Positions 1 to 9,405 of a stretch of DNA of 47,972 nucleotides are shown one piece after another. The notes under the pieces were generated by a model. That model was not told the origin of the DNA. It worked only from the letters and a program-made list of their open reading frames with translations, and searched no databases. This stretch comes from Balnearium lithotrophicum (GTDB lineage: Bacteria > Aquificota > Aquificia > Desulfurobacteriales > Desulfurobacteriaceae), in NCBI RefSeq assembly GCF_900182585.1, contig NZ_FXTM01000015.1, positions 1 to 47,972 of the forward strand, written 5' to 3'. Every line of letters begins with the position of its first letter. Positions within the stretch are counted from its first letter, which is position 1. The translations under genes and the position numbers were made by a program.

Positions 1-123
1 GACAACGTAACGTTTGAGGTGGAGTTACTGAAGCCGGTAGCCATTGAGGAAGGATTGAGGTTTGCGATAAGGGAAGGTGGAAGAACTGTTGGTGCCGGTG
101 TCGTTACGGAAATTCTTGATTAA
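1..123 (+). CDS. tuf: Elongation factor Tu, C-terminal 40 residues (partial)
   Basis: The window opens inside this reading frame. The 40 visible codons end in [17 protein letters not shown], the highly conserved last strand of EF-Tu domain III, followed by TAA. EF-Tu delivers aminoacyl-tRNA to the ribosome in the cytoplasm. It lies 17 bases before rpsJ, the common fus-tuf-S10 order, so it is probably co-transcribed with the ribosomal genes. The 5' part, including the GTPase domain, lies outside the window. Confidence 0.95.
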   Translation, partial: DNVTFEVELLKPVAIEEGLRFAIREGGRTVGAGVVTEILD

Positions 124-140
124 GGTAGAGAGGGGTAGTT

Positions 141-452
141 ATGGCTCAGGACCGTATTAGGATAAAACTTACAGCTTATGACCACAGGCTTTTGGATAGG
201 TCAGTTCAGGAGATTATTGATACTGTAAAGAGGACTGGCGCTATAGTGGCCGGTCCCATACCTCTTCCAACAAAGCGTTCCTGGTGGAGTGTTATAAGGT
301 CTCCCCACAAGTACAAGTACTCACAGGAGCAGTTTGAGATAAGGAAGCACAAAAGACTTTTGGATATTAAGAATCCTAAACCTCAAACCGTGGAAGCTTT
401 AATGGACCTGAAGCTTCCCGCCGGTGTTGATGTAGAGATTAAGCTTGACTGA
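141..452 (+). CDS. rpsJ: 30S ribosomal protein S10
   Basis: This 103-residue protein has the normal S10 length. It opens [17 protein letters not shown] and carries the GPIPLPTKR loop, both characteristic of S10/NusE. S10 sits in the 30S head and also serves as NusE in antitermination complexes. The start is ATG behind GAGAGGGG. It is the first ribosomal gene of the S10 cluster, 14 bases before rplC. Confidence 0.97.
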   Translation: MAQDRIRIKLTAYDHRLLDRSVQEIIDTVKRTGAIVAGPIPLPTKRSWWSVIRSPHKYKYSQEQFEIRKHKRLLDIKNPKPQTVEALMDLKLPAGVDVEIKLD

Positions 453-466
453 TAAGAGGTGATGAG

Positions 467-1090
467 ATGAAAGGCATATTGGGAAGAAAAGTCGGAATGA
501 CTCAAATCTTTACAGAGGATGGAAGGGCAGTTGCAGTTACTGTTATAGAGGCAGGTCCTTGTACTGTAGTTCAAAAGAGAACACCTGAAAGGGACGGATA
601 CTCTGCCCTTCAACTTGGATTTATTGAAAGGAACAAAAGTGAGTCTAAGTTCCCTAAGCCACTCTTAGGCCACTTCAAAAAGGCTGGAATTAAGCCTACA
701 AAGTGGCTAAAGGAAGTAAAGTTTGACAATGTAGATGAATACGCTGTAGGCGACAAAATAACTGTTGAGATTTTTAAACCGGGTGAAAAGGTTGACATCA
801 CTGGAAAATCCAAGGGAAGGGGATTTGCAGGTTACCACAAACGCCACGGTTTTGGTGGCGGTAGGAGGTCCCACGGTTCTGACTTCCACGAGGGACCTGG
901 TTCAATTGGTGCTTGTGCAACACCAGGTAGGGTTCACAAGGGTAAGAGAATGGCAGGTCACTACGGTAATGAAACAGTTACAGTTAGAAACCTTGAAATT
1001 ATCGATGTAATTCCTGAGAAGAACTTACTCCTTGTTAAAGGAGCTGTTCCAGGACATAAAGGTGGACTTGTAATAGTCAAAGGAAAGTAA
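467..1090 (+). CDS. rplC: 50S ribosomal protein L3
   Basis: This 207-residue protein starts [15 protein letters not shown] and contains the long conserved loop [18 protein letters not shown]-like segment near residues 114-135, which reaches the peptidyl-transferase centre. L3 is an early-assembly 23S rRNA binder. Length is typical of the family (about 205-210). It stands in the usual position between rpsJ and rplD, with GAGGTGATGAG giving a strong ribosome binding site. Confidence 0.97.
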   Translation: MKGILGRKVGMTQIFTEDGRAVAVTVIEAGPCTVVQKRTPERDGYSALQLGFIERNKSESKFPKPLLGHFKKAGIKPTKWLKEVKFDNVDEYAVGDKITVEIFKPGEKVDITGKSKGRGFAGYHKRHGFGGGRRSHGSDFHEGPGSIGACATPGRVHKGKRMAGHYGNETVTVRNLEIIDVIPEKNLLLVKGAVPGHKGGLVIVKGK

Positions 1091-1100
1091 GGGGTGAGAA

Positions 1101-1727
1101 ATGGAAATTAAGGTTGTAAACCCTCAAAATCAGGAAGTTGGCGTAGTTGAGATAAAGGAAGAGATAGCTAAAGCACCTATAAAGAAACATGCAGTTTGGG
1201 AAACCGTTAAGTGGCAGTTAGCAAAGAGGAGACGCGGAACCCACTCCACAAAGACCCGTGGGGAAGTTAGAGGCGGAGGAAAGAAACCTTGGCCTCAGAA
1301 GCACACAGGTAGAGCCCGTCAGGGTTCTATCAGAGCTCCCCAATGGGTAGGTGGTGGAGTTGTCCACGGACCAAAGCCAAGGGATTACTCCTACAGTTTA
1401 CCTAAAAAGGTTAGAAAGGTAGCTCTAAGAAGCGTTATTTCAGGAAGAATCCAGGAAGGAAACTTCTTAGTTGTTGAGGACTTCTCCTTTGAAGCTCCTA
1501 AGACGAAGAAAGCCATTGAGTTTTTAAAGAACTTGGGACTGGAGAACAAAAAAGTTCTCCTCGTAGTTCCTTCTGAGCTTGATGAGAACACTTATCTCTC
1601 TTTCAGGAATCTACCAAACGTCAAAGTTCTTCCAATCGAAGGACTCAACGTTTACGACGTTCTCTGCTACGATAAGTGTGTTTTCTTTAAGTCAACTTTA
1701 CCTAAGTTAGAGGAGAGGCTGTCATGA
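1101..1727 (+). CDS. rplD: 50S ribosomal protein L4
   Basis: This 208-residue protein carries the L4/L1e loop RGTHSTKTRGEVRGGGKKPW and KHTGRARQGSIRAPQWVGGG (residues about 45-85), the extension that lines the exit tunnel. L4 binds 23S rRNA and in some bacteria represses its own operon; no leader for this is visible because the operon start is outside the window. Its end overlaps the rplW start by 4 bases (ATGA), implying translational coupling. Confidence 0.97.
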   Translation: MEIKVVNPQNQEVGVVEIKEEIAKAPIKKHAVWETVKWQLAKRRRGTHSTKTRGEVRGGGKKPWPQKHTGRARQGSIRAPQWVGGGVVHGPKPRDYSYSLPKKVRKVALRSVISGRIQEGNFLVVEDFSFEAPKTKKAIEFLKNLGLENKKVLLVVPSELDENTYLSFRNLPNVKVLPIEGLNVYDVLCYDKCVFFKSTLPKLEERLS

Positions 1728-2047
1728 GAACTCCCTATGATATAATCCTGCGCCCGATTGTTACTGAAAAGAGCGTTAGGCTTGCTAATATGGAGGTTAA
1801 GAGCTCCAAAACTAAGGAGCCAAAGAAAATCTCCAAGATAACCTTTGAAGTGGCAATGGATGCAACAAAACCGGAAATTAAAGAAGCGGTTGAAAGAATA
1901 TTTGATGTTAAAGTTGAAAAGGTCAACACGATGATTGTTAAGGGCAAGAGGAAGGGAATCAGGTTCTTCCGTGGTAAGAAGAAGGACTGGAAAAAGGCAA
2001 TAGTCACCCTGAAGCCTGGGTACGAAATTGACCTTGAGAAACTCTAA
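1724..2047 (+). CDS. rplW: 50S ribosomal protein L23
   Basis: This 107-residue protein has the L23 signatures RPIVTEKSVRLA near the N-terminus and KRKGIRFFRGKKKDWKKAIV near the C-terminus. L23 sits at the tunnel exit and docks trigger factor and SRP. It is slightly longer than the usual 95-100 residues because of a lysine-rich insert at about residues 25-38, a region that varies in the family. The start overlaps the rplD stop. Confidence 0.96.
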   Translation: MRTPYDIILRPIVTEKSVRLANMEVKSSKTKEPKKISKITFEVAMDATKPEIKEAVERIFDVKVEKVNTMIVKGKRKGIRFFRGKKKDWKKAIVTLKPGYEIDLEKL

Positions 2048-2062
2048 GTGAGGAGTTAGGAA

Positions 2063-2890
2063 ATGGGAATTAAGAGGTTTAAGCCATACACGCCTTCAAG
2101 GCGCTTTATGACAGTATCGGACTTTTCCGAAATTACAAAGACGGAACCTGAAAAGTCCCTTACAGTTGGTTTTGTAAGGGGAACGGGAAGGAACAACCAA
2201 GGAAGGATTACCTGCCGCCACAAAGGTGGTGGACATAAGCGCCGTTATAGAATCATAGATTTCAGACGTAATAAGATTGGAGTTCCTGCAAGGGTTGCTG
2301 CAATAGAGTACGACCCAAACAGGTCTGCAAGAATCGCACTCTTAGTCTATGCAGACGGAGAGAAAAGGTACATCCTCTGGCCTGAAGGATTAAAGGTTGG
2401 CGATACTGTCGTTGCAGGTCCAGATGCAGAAATTAAAGTTGGGAATGCCCTTCCTTTAAGAAACATTCCCGTAGGTACAATAGTTCACAATGTTGAGCTT
2501 AAACCCGGAAAGGGCGGACAGCTTGCAAGGGCAGCAGGCTCCTTTGCTCAAATTATGGGTAAAGTTGGAGACTACGCCCAGTTGAGACTTCCATCTGGGG
2601 AGCTCCGCCTTGTCCACCTTGACTGTATGGCAACCGTTGGTCAGGTAGGAAACTTGGACCATGAGAACATCGTCTTAGGTAAGGCTGGACGTTCGAGGTG
2701 GTTGGGAATAAGACCTACCGTTCGCGGTACTGCAATGAACCCGGTTGACCACCCCCACGGTGGTGGTGAGGGTAGAACCTTTGGTAAACACCCTGTTACT
2801 CCTTGGGGACAACCGACAAAGGGATACAAAACGAGAAGAGCTAAAAAGTACTCTGACAAGTTTATTATTAAGCGCCGTAATCAGAAGTAG
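2063..2890 (+). CDS. rplB: 50S ribosomal protein L2
   Basis: This 275-residue protein matches L2 along its whole length, including [20 protein letters not shown] and the C-terminal [17 protein letters not shown], which holds the conserved histidine near the peptidyl-transferase centre. L2 is needed for subunit association and catalysis. Length equals the family norm (273-277). It is preceded by GTGAGGAGTTAGG and followed after 9 bases by rpsS. Confidence 0.98.
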   Translation: MGIKRFKPYTPSRRFMTVSDFSEITKTEPEKSLTVGFVRGTGRNNQGRITCRHKGGGHKRRYRIIDFRRNKIGVPARVAAIEYDPNRSARIALLVYADGEKRYILWPEGLKVGDTVVAGPDAEIKVGNALPLRNIPVGTIVHNVELKPGKGGQLARAAGSFAQIMGKVGDYAQLRLPSGELRLVHLDCMATVGQVGNLDHENIVLGKAGRSRWLGIRPTVRGTAMNPVDHPHGGGEGRTFGKHPVTPWGQPTKGYKTRRAKKYSDKFIIKRRNQK

Positions 2891-2899
2891 GAGGTCTAA

Positions 2900-3178
2900 A
2901 TGGGACGTTCACTAAAGAAAGGGCCCTACGTTAACCCTAAAATACTTAAAAAGGTTCGTAAGATGAACGAAACCGGAGAGAAGAAGGTTATCAAGGTTTG
3001 GGATAGGGCCTGCACGATAGTTCCTGAATTCATAGGTCACACATTTGCCGTATACAACGGACAAAAGTTCATTCCCGTCTACGTTACCGAACAAATGGTT
3101 GGTCACAGATTGGGAGAGTTTTCCCTGACCAGGACATTCCGTGGACACGCCGGTCAAAAAGTAGCTAAGAAGAAGTAA
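2900..3178 (+). CDS. rpsS: 30S ribosomal protein S19
   Basis: This 92-residue protein begins [16 protein letters not shown] and contains [22 protein letters not shown] and [12 protein letters not shown], all diagnostic of S19. It lies in the 30S head with S13 near the decoding-site tRNAs. Length is standard. The SD AGGAGGT lies just before the ATG. Confidence 0.97.
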   Translation: MGRSLKKGPYVNPKILKKVRKMNETGEKKVIKVWDRACTIVPEFIGHTFAVYNGQKFIPVYVTEQMVGHRLGEFSLTRTFRGHAGQKVAKKK

Positions 3179-3191
3179 GGAGAGGTAGAAA

Positions 3192-3590
3192 ATGGCTGTT
3201 GAGCAGAGGGAATACTACAAGGAAGGTGAAAGGGGATTTGCCACCCCTGAAGAGGCAAGGGCTATCTGGAGAAGGGCGAGAATGTCCGCTTCAAAGGTTA
3301 GGTTGGTAGTTGACCTAATCAGGGGTAAGCACGTAGAACAGGCCCTTGCTATTCTCCAGAACACTCCCAAAAAAGCTGCCCGCATGGTTGAAAAGGTCTT
3401 AAAGAGTGCAATTGCAAATGCTGAACAGAAAGGTCTTGACCCTGAGGAGCTCATTGTCAAGAGGGCTTACGTCGATGAAGGCCCTACAATGAAAAGGGTT
3501 AGACCAAGGGCTATGGGAAGGGCTAACATCAGACGCAGGAGAACCTGCCACATTACTGTTGTGGTAGGGAAACCTGAGGCTAAAAAGTAA
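3192..3590 (+). CDS. rplV: 50S ribosomal protein L22
   Basis: This 132-residue protein has the L22 core [21 protein letters not shown], the tunnel-loop residues around [20 protein letters not shown], and the terminal HITVVV strand. L22 lines the nascent-peptide tunnel. It is about 20 residues longer than the usual 110, through an N-terminal charged extension (residues 1-24). The SD (GGAGAGG) sits directly before this ATG, so the extension looks real. Confidence 0.96.
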   Translation: MAVEQREYYKEGERGFATPEEARAIWRRARMSASKVRLVVDLIRGKHVEQALAILQNTPKKAARMVEKVLKSAIANAEQKGLDPEELIVKRAYVDEGPTMKRVRPRAMGRANIRRRRTCHITVVVGKPEAKK

Positions 3591-3604
3591 TTTGGAGGTA
3601 AACC

Positions 3605-4303
3605 TTGGGACAGAAAGTTCATCCAGTAGGATTTAGACTTGGAATAACAAAGGATTGGGAGTCAAAGTGGGTTGCTAAGGAGAGAAAAAAGTTTGTTGAA
3701 TCTCTCCATGAGGACTTGAAAATCAGGGAACTCATCAAGAAAAAGTACTATCACGCTGGGATTGCAAGAATTGATATTGAGAGAACCTTAGACAAGATAA
3801 ACATTAGAATTTGGGCAGCCCGTCCAGGACTTCTCATTGCAAGGAAGGGGGCTGAGGTTAAAGCTCTTCGAAAGTTTCTCGAGGATTTAACGGGAAAGAG
3901 CATCCACATAAACATTGAAGAGGTTAAGTATCCCCAACTTAATGCTCAATTAGTTGCAGAGAACGTAGCTTCCCAGCTAGAGCGCCGTGTGGCGTTCAGG
4001 CGTGCCATGAAGAGGGTAATTGCCGATGCAATGAAGGCAGGAGCAAAGGGAATTAAGGTTCAGTGTGCAGGAAGGTTAGGTGGTGCCGACATGGCAAGAA
4101 AAGAGTGGTACCGTGAGGGAAGGGTACCGTTGCAGACTATTCGTGCAGACATAGATTATGGAACTGCTGTTGCCAAGACAAAGTACGGTGTTATTGGTGT
4201 AAAGGTTTGGATTTACAAGGGAGATGTTTACAAGAGTGAGACTGAAGAACTTCTCAAGAAAATCGAGAAAGAAGTAAAACAAGAGATGGCGAGAGGTGAG
4301 TAA
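3605..4303 (+). CDS. rpsC: 30S ribosomal protein S3
   Basis: This 232-residue protein starts [21 protein letters not shown] and includes a KH domain ([13 protein letters not shown], residues about 74-86). The C-terminal S3 domain has [22 protein letters not shown]3 helps form the mRNA entry channel. The start codon is TTG, supported by TTTGGAGGTAAACC upstream and because the conserved GQKVHP must follow immediately. Confidence 0.96.
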   Translation: MGQKVHPVGFRLGITKDWESKWVAKERKKFVESLHEDLKIRELIKKKYYHAGIARIDIERTLDKINIRIWAARPGLLIARKGAEVKALRKFLEDLTGKSIHINIEEVKYPQLNAQLVAENVASQLERRVAFRRAMKRVIADAMKAGAKGIKVQCAGRLGGADMARKEWYREGRVPLQTIRADIDYGTAVAKTKYGVIGVKVWIYKGDVYKSETEELLKKIEKEVKQEMARGE

Positions 4304-4305
4304 CC

Positions 4306-4734
4306 ATGTTAATGCCAAAGAGAACCAAGTATAGAAAGCAACAGAGAGGAAGATTAAAGGGTAAATCTTACAGGGCTAATACGTTGGCCTTTGGGGATTA
4401 CGGTATTCAAGCCCTTGAACCCCATTACGTTACAACGAACCAGATTGAAGCTGCAAGGGTTGCTATGACCCGTACGATGAAAAGGGGCGGTAAGGTCTGG
4501 ATTCGAATATTCCCAGACAAGCCTTACACTAAAAAGCCCCTTGAAACCCGTATGGGTAAGGGTAAGGGTAACGTAGAAACCTGGGTCGCAAAGGTTCTTC
4601 CTGGAAGAATCATGTTTGAAATTGCAGGTGTTTCAGAAGACGTTGCAATGGAAGCTCTTAGACTTGCAATTCACAAGCTTCCAATGAAGTGTAGAATCGT
4701 TAAACGTGAAGAAACTCCAGCTGGTGAGGAGTAA
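4306..4734 (+). CDS. rplP: 50S ribosomal protein L16
   Basis: This L16 of 140-142 residues carries [14 protein letters not shown] at the N-terminus, [20 protein letters not shown] and [10 protein letters not shown]16 organises the A-site tRNA region of the 50S. Two in-frame ATGs (4306 and 4312) are possible. The second gives the canonical MPKR start and lies at a normal distance from the GAGAGGTGAG ribosome binding site, so 4312 may be the true start. Confidence 0.96.
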   Translation: MLMPKRTKYRKQQRGRLKGKSYRANTLAFGDYGIQALEPHYVTTNQIEAARVAMTRTMKRGGKVWIRIFPDKPYTKKPLETRMGKGKGNVETWVAKVLPGRIMFEIAGVSEDVAMEALRLAIHKLPMKCRIVKREETPAGEE

Positions 4735-4737
4735 AGG

Positions 4738-4938
4738 ATGAAAAAGTACACAGAGGAACTTAGACAGAAGTCAAGCGAGGAGCTCCTCAAATTGGTCAAG
4801 GAGCTCAAGGAAAAGCTCTTAAAGTTAAGGTTCAAGAATGCTTTCGGCCAGCTTGAGAACCCTATGGAAATTAGGAATACGAGGCGCAAAATTGCCCGCA
4901 TTCTTACAATCCTAAGAGAGCGCGGTGTTAAGGCATAA
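4738..4938 (+). CDS. rpmC: 50S ribosomal protein L29
   Basis: This 66-residue protein is a two-helix hairpin of the L29 type: [21 protein letters not shown], then the conserved [19 protein letters not shown]. It lies next to L23 at the tunnel exit. It starts 3 bases after the rplP stop. Its stop TAA overlaps an ATG in the next gene's frame (TAATG), but the downstream start is probably 12 bases further on. Confidence 0.95.
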   Translation: MKKYTEELRQKSSEELLKLVKELKEKLLKLRFKNAFGQLENPMEIRNTRRKIARILTILRERGVKA

Positions 4939-4949
4939 TGGAGGAGAGA

Positions 4950-5243
4950 ATGGCAGAAAGGGTTAACAGGAGAAAGGTAAGGGTTGGCGTTGTTGTTAGC
5001 GACAAGATGGATAAAACTGTTGTTGTTCGCGTAACAAGGGAGTTCCGCCATCCCGTTTATGGTAAAAGGGTTAAGCTTTCCAAAAAGTACATGGCCCACG
5101 ATGAGAACAACGAGTGTCAGGTTGGAGATGTTGTAAGAATAATGGAAACAAGGCCACTTTCCCGCCACAAGAGGTGGAGAGTGGTTGAGATTATTGAAAA
5201 GGCTAAAAAGTTAGGTGAAACTGTTGAGAGTGCAGAGGAGTAA
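4950..5243 (+). CDS. rpsQ: 30S ribosomal protein S17
   Basis: This OB-fold protein has the S17 signatures [18 protein letters not shown] and [20 protein letters not shown] place the start at ATG 4950 ([10 protein letters not shown]; 97 residues) and not at the overlapping ATG 4938. The four codons between them spell a strong SD, GGAGGAGA, 3-5 bases before 4950. A C-terminal tail (about 15 residues, [18 protein letters not shown]) extends the usual 80-85-residue protein. Confidence 0.95.
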   Translation: MAERVNRRKVRVGVVVSDKMDKTVVVRVTREFRHPVYGKRVKLSKKYMAHDENNECQVGDVVRIMETRPLSRHKRWRVVEIIEKAKKLGETVESAEE

Positions 5244-5267
5244 ATCCTTGAATGAAGGGGTGGAACA

Positions 5268-5636
5268 ATGATTCAGGTTCAAACTTACTTAAACGTTGCT
5301 GATAACACTGGAGCAAAGAGAGTCCAGTGCATAAGGGTTTTAGGTGGTTCAAACAGAAAGTATGCCTCCCTGGGGGACCAAATAGTTGTTACTGTAAAGG
5401 ACGCTGCTCCTAACGCAACAGCCAAAAAAGGGGAAGTTTACAGGGCTGTTGTTGTTAGGACTAAGAAGGAAGTAAGACGTCCCGACGGGACCTACATAAA
5501 GTTTGACGATAATGCTGTTGTCCTGCTCAACAAGCAGGGTGAACCCTTAGGAACCCGTATTTTAGGGCCTGTTGCCCGTGAAGCAAGGCAAAAGGGCTTC
5601 ACAAAGGTCACAACTCTGGCTCCTGAAGTTATTTAG
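5268..5636 (+). CDS. rplN: 50S ribosomal protein L14
   Basis: This 122-residue protein is colinear with L14: [19 protein letters not shown] at the start, then [19 protein letters not shown] and [12 protein letters not shown]14 forms an intersubunit bridge and is contacted by the silencing factor RsfS. Length is exactly that of the family. It follows rpsQ after 24 bases with GAAGGGGTGG upstream. Confidence 0.97.
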   Translation: MIQVQTYLNVADNTGAKRVQCIRVLGGSNRKYASLGDQIVVTVKDAAPNATAKKGEVYRAVVVRTKKEVRRPDGTYIKFDDNAVVLLNKQGEPLGTRILGPVAREARQKGFTKVTTLAPEVI

Positions 5637-5648
5637 AGGAGGAATCTA

Positions 5649-6002
5649 ATGGCTAAGAAGAAGTTTAAGATAAAGGCCGGCGATAAGGTTGTTGTCATAG
5701 CCGGTAAGGACAAGGGAAAAGTAGGAAAAGTTTTAAAAGTCCTTCCTGAAGAGGAAAGGGTAATAGTTGAGGGTGTCAGGATTGTTAAAAAACACCTTCG
5801 ACCAAGTCAAAAGAACCCTGAGGGCGGAATTATAGAGAAGGAAGCTCCTATCCATATAAGTAACGTAATGTTGGTTGACCCTAAAACGAACAAGCCTACA
5901 AGGGTCGGTATAAAGTTTGTTGACGGTAAAAAGGTTCGCTATGCTAAGCGTTCCGGTGAAGTAATTGACGAAATTAGCAAACCACAAAGGGCGGGTCGGT
6001 AA
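5649..6002 (+). CDS. rplX: 50S ribosomal protein L24
   Basis: This 117-residue protein has a KOW motif ([20 protein letters not shown], residues about 9-28) and the L24 signature RIVKKHLRP...[18 protein letters not shown]24 is one of the two proteins that nucleate 50S assembly. It is preceded by AGAGGAGG. The C-terminal 15 residues ([13 protein letters not shown]) extend beyond the E. coli protein. Confidence 0.96.
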   Translation: MAKKKFKIKAGDKVVVIAGKDKGKVGKVLKVLPEEERVIVEGVRIVKKHLRPSQKNPEGGIIEKEAPIHISNVMLVDPKTNKPTRVGIKFVDGKKVRYAKRSGEVIDEISKPQRAGR

Positions 6003-6022
6003 TCCGCTTGTAAGGAGGAGTT

Positions 6023-6580
6023 ATGGCAGAAGAGAAGTACGTTCCAAGGCTCAGGAAAAAGTACCAGGAAGAGGTTGTTCCATCCCTTATGAAAAAGTTT
6101 GGTTACAAGAACGTTATGGAAGTTCCAAGAATTGAAAAGATAGTTGTCAACATGGGTGTTGGAGAGGCTGTTCAGAACATAAAGGAGCTTGAAAATGCAA
6201 TGAATGACCTTGCCCTTATAACAGGGCAGAAGCCTTCCGTTAGGAGGGCAAAGAGGTCTGAGGCTGGATTCAAGCTCCGAAAGGGAATGCCCATCGGTGC
6301 TAAGGTAACCTTGAGGCGCGACAGGATGTGGGACTTCCTTGACAGGCTCATTTCAATGGCGCTTCCAAGGGTCAGGGACTTTAAGGGACTCTCTCCAAAG
6401 TCCTTTGACGGTAGAGGAAACTACAACTTTGGACTTGAGGAGCAGACAGTTTTCCCTGAAATTGACTACGATAAGGTTGACAAAATCAGGGGAATGAACA
6501 TCACTATTGTTACTACAGCTGAAACCGATGAGGAAGCGAGAGCTCTCCTTGAAGCTCTTGGATTTCCATTCAGGAAGTAA
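6023..6580 (+). CDS. rplE: 50S ribosomal protein L5
   Basis: This 185-residue protein has the L5 features [57 protein letters not shown] and [21 protein letters not shown]5 binds 5S rRNA with L18 and contacts P-site tRNA. Length is typical. It has AAGGAGGAG before the ATG and is followed by rpsN, the standard spc order. Confidence 0.97.
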   Translation: MAEEKYVPRLRKKYQEEVVPSLMKKFGYKNVMEVPRIEKIVVNMGVGEAVQNIKELENAMNDLALITGQKPSVRRAKRSEAGFKLRKGMPIGAKVTLRRDRMWDFLDRLISMALPRVRDFKGLSPKSFDGRGNYNFGLEEQTVFPEIDYDKVDKIRGMNITIVTTAETDEEARALLEALGFPFRK

Positions 6581-6595
6581 TTTTAGGAGGAACTG

Positions 6596-6781
6596 ATGGC
6601 AAGAAAGGCTTTAATCGTTAAAGCTCAAAGGGAACCTAAGTACAAGGTTAGAAAGTACAACAGGTGTCCCATATGTGGACGTCCAAGGGGATTTATAAGA
6701 CAGTTTGGAATGTGCAGACTCTGCTTTAGAACACTTGCCCTTCAGGGTAAAATCCCTGGAGTTAGAAAGGCAAGCTGGTAA
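6596..6781 (+). CDS. rpsN: 30S ribosomal protein S14, zinc-binding type
   Basis: This 61-residue protein is the short, zinc-containing S14 form. Two cysteine pairs, [11 protein letters not shown] and GMCRLCFR, sit 12 residues apart (CxxC-x12-CxxC), and the C-terminus is the family's [11 protein letters not shown]. The zinc-free paralogue is about 100 residues, so zinc dependence can be read from the sequence. S14 is a late-assembling 30S head protein. Confidence 0.97.
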   Translation: MARKALIVKAQREPKYKVRKYNRCPICGRPRGFIRQFGMCRLCFRTLALQGKIPGVRKASW

Positions 6782-6806
6782 AAACTCATAGAGGGGTAGA
6801 AGAGCC

Positions 6807-7229
6807 ATGATGATGGATACAGTTGCAGATTTCCTATCAAGGATAAGGAACGCTAACCTTGTTTACCACGAAACCGTTGATGCTCCTTATTCAAAGGTTA
6901 ACGAGGCAATAGCTAAAATCCTGAAGGAAGAGGGATTTATAAAGGACTATGAAATTGTTGAGGAACCCTTTAAAAGGGCAAAGAATCCCGAAAACAAGAA
7001 GAGGATAATTAGAATCCACATGAAGTACGGTCCTAACAAGGAGAGGGTTATAAACGAGATAAAAAGGGTTTCTAAGCCCGGTAGGAGAATCTACGTAGGA
7101 AAGGACGAGATTCCTCTTGTAAAAGCTGGTCTTGGAGTTGTTATTCTCTCTACAAACAAGGGAATCATCCCTGGATACAAGGCAAGAAAAGAGGGTGTAG
7201 GCGGAGAAGTTCTCTGCTACGTATGGTAA
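6807..7229 (+). CDS. rpsH: 30S ribosomal protein S8
   Basis: This protein of about 138-140 residues begins [16 protein letters not shown] and ends with the S8 signature [14 protein letters not shown]-like [19 protein letters not shown] and [10 protein letters not shown]8 is a primary 16S binder and the known translational repressor of spc operons in other bacteria. Three consecutive ATGs (6807, 6810, 6813) follow GAGGGG, so the exact start is uncertain by one or two codons. Length is about 8 residues above E. coli S8. Confidence 0.96.
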   Translation: MMMDTVADFLSRIRNANLVYHETVDAPYSKVNEAIAKILKEEGFIKDYEIVEEPFKRAKNPENKKRIIRIHMKYGPNKERVINEIKRVSKPGRRIYVGKDEIPLVKAGLGVVILSTNKGIIPGYKARKEGVGGEVLCYVW

Positions 7230-7251
7230 AACCAAGATAAGGAGTGGAAAG

Positions 7252-7794
7252 ATGTCAAGGGTAGGAAGGCTTCCCGTTGAAATACCTCAGGGTGTTACAG
7301 TTGAGGTAAAGCCAGGAAATCACGTAGTTGTTAAAGGACCAAAGGGGCAGTTGGAGTTCACATTTAACCCAAAATTGACCATTAAGGTTGAGGATAACAA
7401 GGTAATAGTTGAGAGACCTAACGATGAAAAACAGATGAGGGCTCTCCATGGGACTACAAGGGCTCTCATTAACAACATGGTAATCGGGGTCTCAAAGGGA
7501 TTCGAAAAAGTCCTCGAGGTAAAAGGTCTTGGATACAGGGCTTTTGTTAAGGGAGATACCCTTGAGCTCCACCTTGGATTCTCCCATCCCGTTCTCTACA
7601 AGATTCCGGAGGGAATTCAGATAGAGGTAGACAGGGACAACAACATTTACGTTCGTGGAATTGACAAGCAGAAGGTTGGACAGGTAGCTGCTGAGATTCG
7701 CTCCTTCAGACCACCAGAGCCCTACAAGGGTAAGGGTATTAGGTACAGAGGAGAAAAAATTATTCTCAAAGCTGGAAAATCTGCTAAGAAGTAA
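7252..7794 (+). CDS. rplF: 50S ribosomal protein L6
   Basis: This 180-residue protein is made of two L6 repeats. Signatures are SRVGRLPVEIPQGVTVEV at the start, LHGTTRALINNMVIGVSKGF, and the C-terminal RPPEPYKGKGIRYRGE, the sarcin-ricin-loop contact region. Length is typical. It is preceded by AAGGAGTGG and stands between rpsH and rplR as in other spc operons. Confidence 0.97.
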   Translation: MSRVGRLPVEIPQGVTVEVKPGNHVVVKGPKGQLEFTFNPKLTIKVEDNKVIVERPNDEKQMRALHGTTRALINNMVIGVSKGFEKVLEVKGLGYRAFVKGDTLELHLGFSHPVLYKIPEGIQIEVDRDNNIYVRGIDKQKVGQVAAEIRSFRPPEPYKGKGIRYRGEKIILKAGKSAKK

Positions 7795-7812
7795 CCTTAA
7801 AGGGGTGAGAAA

Positions 7813-8178
7813 ATGGCAAAGCTTACAAGGAGAGAGAGAATTCGCAAGAAACACCTTAGGGTCAGGAAGAAGGTTTTTGGAACATCTGAAAGGCCAAGGC
7901 TTTCTGTCTATAAAAGCCTTAAGCACATATACGCTCAGATTATTGATGATACAAAAGGAGTTACTCTCGTTTCAGCTTCAACTTTGGATAAAGAGTTGAG
8001 GGACAAGCTCGCTGAGCTTACAAAGACAGAAGAGGCAAGGGAAGTTGGAAGACTTATAGCCAAGAGAGCCCTTGAAAAGGGTATTAAAAAGGTTGTTTTT
8101 GACCGTGGTGGATTTATCTACCACGGAAGAATCAAAGCTCTTGCCGAGGGAGCAAGAGAAGGTGGACTTGAATTTTAG
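7813..8178 (+). CDS. rplR: 50S ribosomal protein L18
   Basis: This 121-residue protein has the L18 signatures [39 protein letters not shown] and the C-terminal [25 protein letters not shown]18 brings 5S rRNA to the 50S together with L5. Length is standard (about 117-122). A second frame open across this region has no L18-like features and is ignored. Confidence 0.97.
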   Translation: MAKLTRRERIRKKHLRVRKKVFGTSERPRLSVYKSLKHIYAQIIDDTKGVTLVSASTLDKELRDKLAELTKTEEAREVGRLIAKRALEKGIKKVVFDRGGFIYHGRIKALAEGAREGGLEF

Positions 8179-8189
8179 GGAGGTAGTTG

Positions 8190-8747
8190 ATGGCTAAAAG
8201 GGTAAGACCAGACGGACTTGAGCTGAAGGAGAGACTTGTACACATAAATAGAAACGCTAAAGTTGTCACAGGTGGAAGAAAGTTTAGCTTTACAGCCTTT
8301 GTCGTAGTAGGTGATGGAAAGGGCGTTGTAGGATTTGGAAGGGGTAAGGCTGCCGAGGTTCCAGATGCAATAAGGAAGGCAGTTGAGGACGCAAAGAAAA
8401 ACCTTATAAAGATTCCTGTGGTTGATGGAACTATTCCATTTGAGGTTCAGGCAAAGTTTGGAGGTTCAAAGGTCATAATGAGACCGGCTGCTCCTGGTAC
8501 AGGAGTTATCGCTTCAGCTCCTGTTCGTGCAGTTCTTGAATCTGCAGGAGTTACAGACGTTCTTACAAAGGTTATCGGTTCTACAAACCCCCACACAGTT
8601 GTAAGGGCTGTTATGAAGGGACTCGAGCAGCTGAAAACTCCAGAGGAGTTCTCCAAACTCCGTGGAATTCCCGTCGAGGAACTCAGAAGGCGCTGGAAGC
8701 TTCCAGGTAGGAAAATAACAAAGGAAGGTGAGGTTATCAGGAGGTAG
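8190..8747 (+). CDS. rpsE: 30S ribosomal protein S5
   Basis: S5 contains the double-stranded-RNA-binding-like domain [21 protein letters not shown] with [18 protein letters not shown], and the C-terminal domain with [16 protein letters not shown] and [11 protein letters not shown]. It takes part in decoding accuracy. I choose ATG 8190 (185 residues). A TTG one codon earlier is in frame but is poorly spaced from GGAGGT. Confidence 0.97.
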   Translation: MAKRVRPDGLELKERLVHINRNAKVVTGGRKFSFTAFVVVGDGKGVVGFGRGKAAEVPDAIRKAVEDAKKNLIKIPVVDGTIPFEVQAKFGGSKVIMRPAAPGTGVIASAPVRAVLESAGVTDVLTKVIGSTNPHTVVRAVMKGLEQLKTPEEFSKLRGIPVEELRRRWKLPGRKITKEGEVIRR

Positions 8748-8749
8748 TA

Positions 8750-8935
8750 ATGGCAAAAGTTAAGATAACTCTCTTAAGAGGCCTTGCTGGAAAGAGCGAG
8801 AGAAAGAAGAGAACACTCGCAGCTCTTGGACTCCACAAGAGGGGCGCTACAACTGTTAAGGAGCTAAATCCAGCAATTGAAGGAATGATTGAAAAGGTTA
8901 AAGAACTTGTAAAAGTCGAACCTGTGGAGGAGTAA
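8750..8935 (+). CDS. rpmD: 50S ribosomal protein L30
   Basis: This 61-residue protein matches the short bacterial L30: [20 protein letters not shown] and [16 protein letters not shown], followed by a helix ending [17 protein letters not shown]. It starts 2 bases after the rpsE stop, with the SD (CAGGAGG) inside the rpsE 3' end, and ends 1 base before rplO. Confidence 0.95.
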   Translation: MAKVKITLLRGLAGKSERKKRTLAALGLHKRGATTVKELNPAIEGMIEKVKELVKVEPVEE

Positions 8936-8936
8936 G

Positions 8937-9395
8937 ATGGAACTTAAGTTAAATAACTTAAAACCCAATCCTGGAGCAGTAAGGGAGAAGAAGCGTTTAG
9001 GTAGAGGTCACGGTTCTGGACACGGTAAAACGTCCGGAAGGGGACAGAAGGGACAAACAGCCCGTTCTGGATGGAAGGGAGGAACAAGGCCAGGATTTGA
9101 AGGTGGACAGACTCCCCTCTACATGAGGTTCCCAAAGAGGGGATTCTCAAATGCTCCATTTAAGAAGGAGTACGCTGTTATTAACGTTGGAGACTTAAAC
9201 GAGGCCTTTGAAGAGGGAACGGAGATTACTCCGGAGCTCCTCAGAGAAACTGGGCTGGTCAAGAAAAAACTTCCCGTTAAGATTTTAGGTGACGGTGAAG
9301 TTACAAAGAAATTCAAGATTAAGGCCCACAAGTTCTCTGCCTCAGCAAAGGAGAAGATTGAGGCAGCTGGAGGTTCTTGGGAGGAGATAGAGTAA
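8937..9395 (+). CDS. rplO: 50S ribosomal protein L15
   Basis: This 152-residue protein shows the glycine-rich L15 N-terminus ([46 protein letters not shown]) and the C-terminal fold ending [19 protein letters not shown]15 is a late-assembly protein that threads through 23S rRNA. Length is typical. It is immediately upstream of secY, the universal order in spc operons. Confidence 0.97.
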   Translation: MELKLNNLKPNPGAVREKKRLGRGHGSGHGKTSGRGQKGQTARSGWKGGTRPGFEGGQTPLYMRFPKRGFSNAPFKKEYAVINVGDLNEAFEEGTEITPELLRETGLVKKKLPVKILGDGEVTKKFKIKAHKFSASAKEKIEAAGGSWEEIE

Positions 9396-9405
9396 GGAGT
9401 TTTAA

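Noticed and set aside
4671-5168. A 165-codon minus-strand open frame over rplP, rpmC and rpsQ
   Set aside because: It lies antisense to three certain ribosomal genes and has no protein-like features.
7492-7926. A 144-codon minus-strand open frame over rplF and rplR
   Set aside because: Antisense to confident genes in a conserved operon; no supporting start or motif.
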